Assembly (NCBI RefSeq): GCF_000382125.1
Contig: NZ_KB907546.1
Span: 372,001 to 436,000 of the forward strand
DNA: 64,000 nt
Direction of reading: 5' to 3'
Origin: Eudoraea adriatica DSM 19308
GTDB taxonomy: Bacteria > Bacteroidota > Bacteroidia > Flavobacteriales > Flavobacteriaceae
The notes below the pieces were generated by a model. It made no database searches and had not been told where the DNA came from. It saw only the letters and a program-made list of their open reading frames with translations. Of the stretch, positions 60,766 to 64,000 are shown in pieces. The first letter of the stretch is position 1. Each line of letters opens with the position of its first letter. A program made the position numbers and the translations under genes.

Positions 60766-62007
60766 TTATTTCACCGCCACTTTCTGATTTTTGGTTTCAA
60801 ACAAATCTTTAACATCAATTTGGTTCCTAATAAGATCATCAAAAGATTCTCTTTCCCGTATTAACAGAGATTTGCCTTGATACCAAAGGACTTCAGCTGG
60901 TCTGTATCTGGAATTGTAATTACTGGCCATGGTAAAGCAATATGCTCCGGCGTTTTTAAAACAAAGGATGTCCCCTTCTGTAATTTCATTTATTCTCCTG
61001 TTATTAGCAAAAGTATCCGTTTCGCAAATATAACCTACCACGGAATAATAGCGTTCCCTTCCCTTAGGATTGGAGATGTTAATTATCTGATGATTTGCAC
61101 CATATAGCATGGGCCGTATCAGATGGTTAAAACCCGAATCCACACTGGCAAAAACAGTAGAAGTAGTCTGTTTTACAACGTTTACCTTAGCCAAAAAGTA
61201 ACCGGCTTCACTTACAAGAAATTTTCCGGGTTCAAATGCCAGAGTCAGTTCTTTTCCATACCCTTCACAAAATTCATTGAATCTTTTACTTAATTTTTCC
61301 CCCAGTTCCTCAATATTGGTCTCTATATCTCCATTTTTATAGGGAACTTTAAAGCCGCTGCCAAAATCTATAAAATCCAACTCTTTAAAATTTTTGGCCG
61401 TTTCAAATAGAATTTCCGATGCATACAAAAACACATCGATATCCAGGATATCACTTCCCGTATGCATGTGTATGCCATTTATTTTCATTTTGGTTAATTC
61501 TACTATCCGCAACAAATGGGGAATTTGATGGATGCTGACACCAAATTTCGAATCAATGTGCCCCACGGATATATTAGAATTACCTCCGGCCATTACATGG
61601 GGGTTTATCCTGATACACACGGGTATATCGGGATGGGTGCTTCCGAATTGCTCGAGAATAGAAAGATTATCAATATTTATTCGCACCCCTAAAGCTGCTG
61701 CCGCTTCTATTTCTTCTAAGGAAACTCCGTTGGGCGTATAAATGATTGATTCAGGCTTGAAACCAGCAAGCAGGCCTAGTTTTACCTCTTGAATGGACAC
61801 GGTGTCCAAACCACTCCCAAGCTTGTTCATTAATTTCAGAATAGCGAGATTGGAAAGTGCCTTAGCTGCGTAATTTAGTTTTAAGTTTTTAACCGTACTA
61901 AAGGCATTAGTCAGCCTGTTGAATTGAGATATTATCTTTTCAGCATCGTAAACATATACAGGATTGCCATGTTCTTGTGTAATGTTCAGGAGATCGGAAT
62001 ACTTCAT
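60766..62007 (-). CDS. lysA: Diaminopimelate decarboxylase
   Basis: A 413-residue PLP decarboxylase of fold III that makes lysine from meso-diaminopimelate. The PLP Lys lies in LKLNYAAKALSNLAILKLM, followed by GLDTVSIQEVKLGL, HMHTGSDI, the Gly-rich phosphate site FIDFGSGFKVPY, EPGKFLVSEAGYFLAKVN, and in the C-terminal barrel VGYICETDTFANNR and FKNAGAYCFTMASNYNSRYR with the active-site Cys-Glu-x-x-Asp. Complete. Single gene behind a -7 element. Confidence 0.96.
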   Translation of the reverse strand: MKYSDLLNITQEHGNPVYVYDAEKIISQFNRLTNAFSTVKNLKLNYAAKALSNLAILKLMNKLGSGLDTVSIQEVKLGLLAGFKPESIIYTPNGVSLEEIEAAAALGVRINIDNLSILEQFGSTHPDIPVCIRINPHVMAGGNSNISVGHIDSKFGVSIHQIPHLLRIVELTKMKINGIHMHTGSDILDIDVFLYASEILFETAKNFKELDFIDFGSGFKVPYKNGDIETNIEELGEKLSKRFNEFCEGYGKELTLAFEPGKFLVSEAGYFLAKVNVVKQTTSTVFASVDSGFNHLIRPMLYGANHQIINISNPKGRERYYSVVGYICETDTFANNRRINEITEGDILCFKNAGAYCFTMASNYNSRYRPAEVLWYQGKSLLIRERESFDDLIRNQIDVKDLFETKNQKVAVK

Positions 62008-62026
62008 CTTTAACCTGGGTTTTGAG

Positions 62027-62034
62027 CAAAACTA
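62027..62034 (-). promoter_or_regulatory. -7 promoter element of lysA
   Basis: CAAAACTA on the plus strand reads TAGTTTTG on the minus strand, 19 bases before the ATG. Confidence 0.55.
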
Positions 62035-62172
62035 AAATACTTCGGTAGAATGTACAAAATAAAGTACAGATTAATTATAAATAAAACAATTAGTTATAAA
62101 TATAACAATATTAACTCATAGGCTATTTGTGACTATGGCGTGCCCTTTGTATTTTTAGAAAAAAGTTTTGCT

Positions 62173-62811
62173 ATGAAGTTACCTTTTTTCCCCTTGCAAT
62201 CCGTATTTTTTCCGGGCGAAAAAGTACCGCTGCACATCTTTGAGGAACGGTATAAACAACTTATCAATGATTGTCGCAGGGAGGCCATCACTTTTGGAAT
62301 ACCGGTGTATATTAACGATAACATTGCCTATGGCACCGAGGTTCAGCTGATGGAAGTTGTTAACACTTATGAAAGTGGGGCTATGGATGTGGTATGCGTT
62401 GCCAGACAGATTTTCAAGGTCATTTCCTTTGATAATACAATGAATGACAGATTATATTCGGGCGGCGAAGTAGAATTTATCGATATTATTAATGACGGTG
62501 AAGTATCTGCCAAACGAGAAGTGCTTAATAAACTCAAGGAGTTATATCAATTAATGGAAGTGCCTTTTGCGCCTATTGAAATAGAAATGTTCAATAGTTA
62601 TACGCTTGCGCACAAAATGGGTCTTTCCTTTGAACAGGAATACGAACTATTGCAGTTGGCAAGTGAAAAAGAACGTTTGCAGTTTATCATGAATCATTTA
62701 ATGGTAACTATTCAGGTACTCAATGAAGTTAATAGAACTAAATTACTTATTGAATTAAATGGTCATTTCAAGAATTTTGATCCGTTAGATTTTAAAGCCT
62801 TTAAAATTTGA
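62173..62811 (+). CDS. LON substrate-binding domain protein
   Basis: A 212-residue protein with only the Lon N-terminal (PUA-like LAN) domain. It opens LPFFPLQSVFFPGEKVPLHI, FEERYKQLINDCR, then GTEVQLMEVVNTYESGAMDV and VARQIFKVISF. The AAA+ and protease parts of Lon are absent. A helical C-terminal section (EYELLQLASEKERLQFIMNH) resembles that seen in Lon N-domains. It probably binds substrates or peptides; no enzyme activity is expected. The ATG at 62173 is used, as family proteins begin there. Confidence 0.88.
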   Translation: MKLPFFPLQSVFFPGEKVPLHIFEERYKQLINDCRREAITFGIPVYINDNIAYGTEVQLMEVVNTYESGAMDVVCVARQIFKVISFDNTMNDRLYSGGEVEFIDIINDGEVSAKREVLNKLKELYQLMEVPFAPIEIEMFNSYTLAHKMGLSFEQEYELLQLASEKERLQFIMNHLMVTIQVLNEVNRTKLLIELNGHFKNFDPLDFKAFKI

Positions 62812-62935
62812 GGTTTAATGCCTGCTAAATGCCAGTTTCTGTCCGGCTACAAATACTGCTATTCAAATATTTCCGGATTGTTAAAAAGATTAAGTCCAAT
62901 TTGTTGTTTTATTAGGGTAAATGCGGTCGGTTTCC

Positions 62936-62943
62936 TATTTTTG
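62936..62943 (+). promoter_or_regulatory. -7 promoter element of sucC
   Basis: TATTTTTG, 25 bases before the ATG. Confidence 0.6.
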
Positions 62944-62968
62944 CCTCTTAACGAACATAAATTATAAT

Positions 62969-64000
62969 ATGAATCTTCACGAATACCAGGGAAAAGAAAT
63001 TTTAGCAAGTTTTGGAGTTCGAATTCAACGGGGTCTCGTAGCCCATAATCCAAAGGAAGCGGTAGATGTTGCAAAGCAGCTTACACAAGAAACCGGTACG
63101 GAATGGTTTGTGATAAAGGCGCAGGTTCATGCCGGTGGAAGAGGTAAAGGCGGAGGTGTAAAGCTGGCAAAAAATTTAAAAGAGGTAGAGGAGATTTCAG
63201 GTAATATCATAGGAATGAATTTGATTACTCCTCAAACTTCAGCGGAGGGTAAAAAAGTTCATCAGGTACTTATTGCGGAAGATGTCTATTATCCGGGAGA
63301 AAGTGAAACCAGTGAGTTTTATATGTCGGTTTTATTGAATAGAGCCAGTGGAAAAAATATGATAATGTACTCTACAGAAGGAGGCATGGATATTGAAGAA
63401 GTAGCGGATAAAACACCACATCTGATTTTTACTGAGGAAATTGAACCTGCAGTAGGATTATTGCCATTCCAGGCCAGGAAGATTGCTTTTAACCTGGGTT
63501 TATCCGGAATTGCGTTTAAAGAAATGACCAAATTCGTGACGGCATTATACAAGGCCTATGAACAAAGTGATTCTAATTTGTTTGAAATAAATCCCGTACT
63601 TAAAACTTCGGACAATTTGATATTGGCCGTTGATGCTAAGGTCTCTATCGATGATAACTCCCTATACAGGAGGAAGCAATATGCCGAAATGAGGGATTTG
63701 CGTGAAGAAAGCCCTATTGAAGTTGAAGCACGCGCTGTAGGATTGAATTACGTAGATCTTGATGGAAACGTAGGCTGCATGGTAAATGGTGCCGGATTGG
63801 CAATGGCTACAATGGATCTGATCAAAATGGCAGGAGGTGAACCGGCTAACTTTCTGGATGTTGGAGGAACTGCAGATGCGAAAAGAGTGGAAGAGGCATT
63901 TCGAATTATTTTAAAGGATTCTGCGGTAAAGGCTATTCTGATCAATATTTTTGGTGGTATTGTAAGATGCGACCGGGTAGCTCAGGGGGTGGTAGATGCA
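62969..64000 (+). CDS. sucC: Succinyl-CoA synthetase beta subunit, cut by the window end
   Basis: 344 codons of a gene usually about 390-400 long; the rest lies beyond the right edge. It starts MNLHEYQGKEILASFGV, the standard SucC N-terminus. The ATP-grasp domain shows FVIKAQVHAGGRGKGGGVKL and LFEINPVL, and the ligase domain YVDLDGNVGCMVNGAGLAMA, then PANFLDVGGTADAKRVEEAF and INIFGGIVRCD. With SucD it makes ATP or GTP from succinyl-CoA in the citric acid cycle. Confidence 0.96.
   Translation, partial: MNLHEYQGKEILASFGVRIQRGLVAHNPKEAVDVAKQLTQETGTEWFVIKAQVHAGGRGKGGGVKLAKNLKEVEEISGNIIGMNLITPQTSAEGKKVHQVLIAEDVYYPGESETSEFYMSVLLNRASGKNMIMYSTEGGMDIEEVADKTPHLIFTEEIEPAVGLLPFQARKIAFNLGLSGIAFKEMTKFVTALYKAYEQSDSNLFEINPVLKTSDNLILAVDAKVSIDDNSLYRRKQYAEMRDLREESPIEVEARAVGLNYVDLDGNVGCMVNGAGLAMATMDLIKMAGGEPANFLDVGGTADAKRVEEAFRIILKDSAVKAILINIFGGIVRCDRVAQGVVDA

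Noticed and set aside
1-64000. CRISPR arrays, tRNA or rRNA genes, insertion sequences, prophage
   Set aside because: No regularly spaced repeats, no tRNA-like T-loop and acceptor pairs in the spacers, and no transposase or phage genes were seen.

Overview
The window looks like chromosomal DNA from a member of the Flavobacteriaceae (phylum Bacteroidota). The base composition is AT-rich. Many genes have the Bacteroidota promoter -7 element TAnnTTTG 15-40 bases before the start codon, and Shine-Dalgarno sites are almost absent. The gene content is typical of the family: GSIII beside a GlnII-type glutamine synthetase, a PUR-type DUF3276 protein, an extended NusB, a two-motif DnaJ, a cyclophilin-FKBP fusion, MnmD, and the nusB-DUF1573-yajC order. 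The genus cannot be named from the sequence. No rRNA, tRNA, insertion sequence, prophage or CRISPR array was found; this is a dense housekeeping region.

Layout. 1-1.7 kb: a BlaI/BlaR1-type regulatory pair with two operator-like inverted repeats, then a CaCA exchanger. 1.7-5.2 kb: divergent glutamine synthetases of types II and III. 5.2-10.1 kb: purM-like AIR synthase, a Rieske lipoprotein, ApbE, prfA and pyrF. 11-17 kb: a PfkB kinase, purU and the fused B12-dependent mutase icmF. 17-22 kb: an Lrp regulator, an unusual alpha/beta-hydrolase-like protein, a DJ-1 lipoprotein with an MFS carrier, and a DUF1684 lipoprotein. 22-25.5 kb: glnK-amt-porin. 25.6-30.4 kb: fluC/crcB with small membrane proteins, MazG-like, ilvE, DUF4920, mnmD and an SDR protein. 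30.5-32.4 kb: grpE-dnaJ followed by a probable small RNA. 32.6-37.9 kb: an ABC-2 exporter, MscS channel, outer-membrane protein and a sigma-54-type response regulator without a DNA-binding domain. 38-43 kb: PPK2, M28 peptidase and the dual immunophilin. 43-52 kb: GNAT, redoxin, DUF3276, an MsbA-like ABC exporter, nusB-DUF1573-yajC, a Gfo/Idh/MocA oxidoreductase, YdeI and pepT. 52-64 kb: pyrD, Dabb, LysE, HMG-CoA lyase-like, a FecA-like TonB receptor, guaB, a thioredoxin, lysA, a LON-domain protein and the start of sucC.

How the genes connect. Two separated loci form a nitrogen-assimilation set: ammonium entry (Amt, PII and perhaps the porin) and glutamine synthesis (GlnII, GSIII). The glnII and glnK promoters share elements at identical distances from the -7 box: AGGGGGT at 37 bases and CCCTATT at 77 bases. 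This is the strongest candidate here for an undescribed regulatory system. Nucleotide synthesis genes (purM, pyrF, purU, pyrD, guaB) are scattered through the window. Other points of interest are a compact two-hairpin RNA with its own promoter after dnaJ, a structured terminator-bearing leader ahead of an MFS gene, and very small single-span membrane proteins that standard gene finding would miss.
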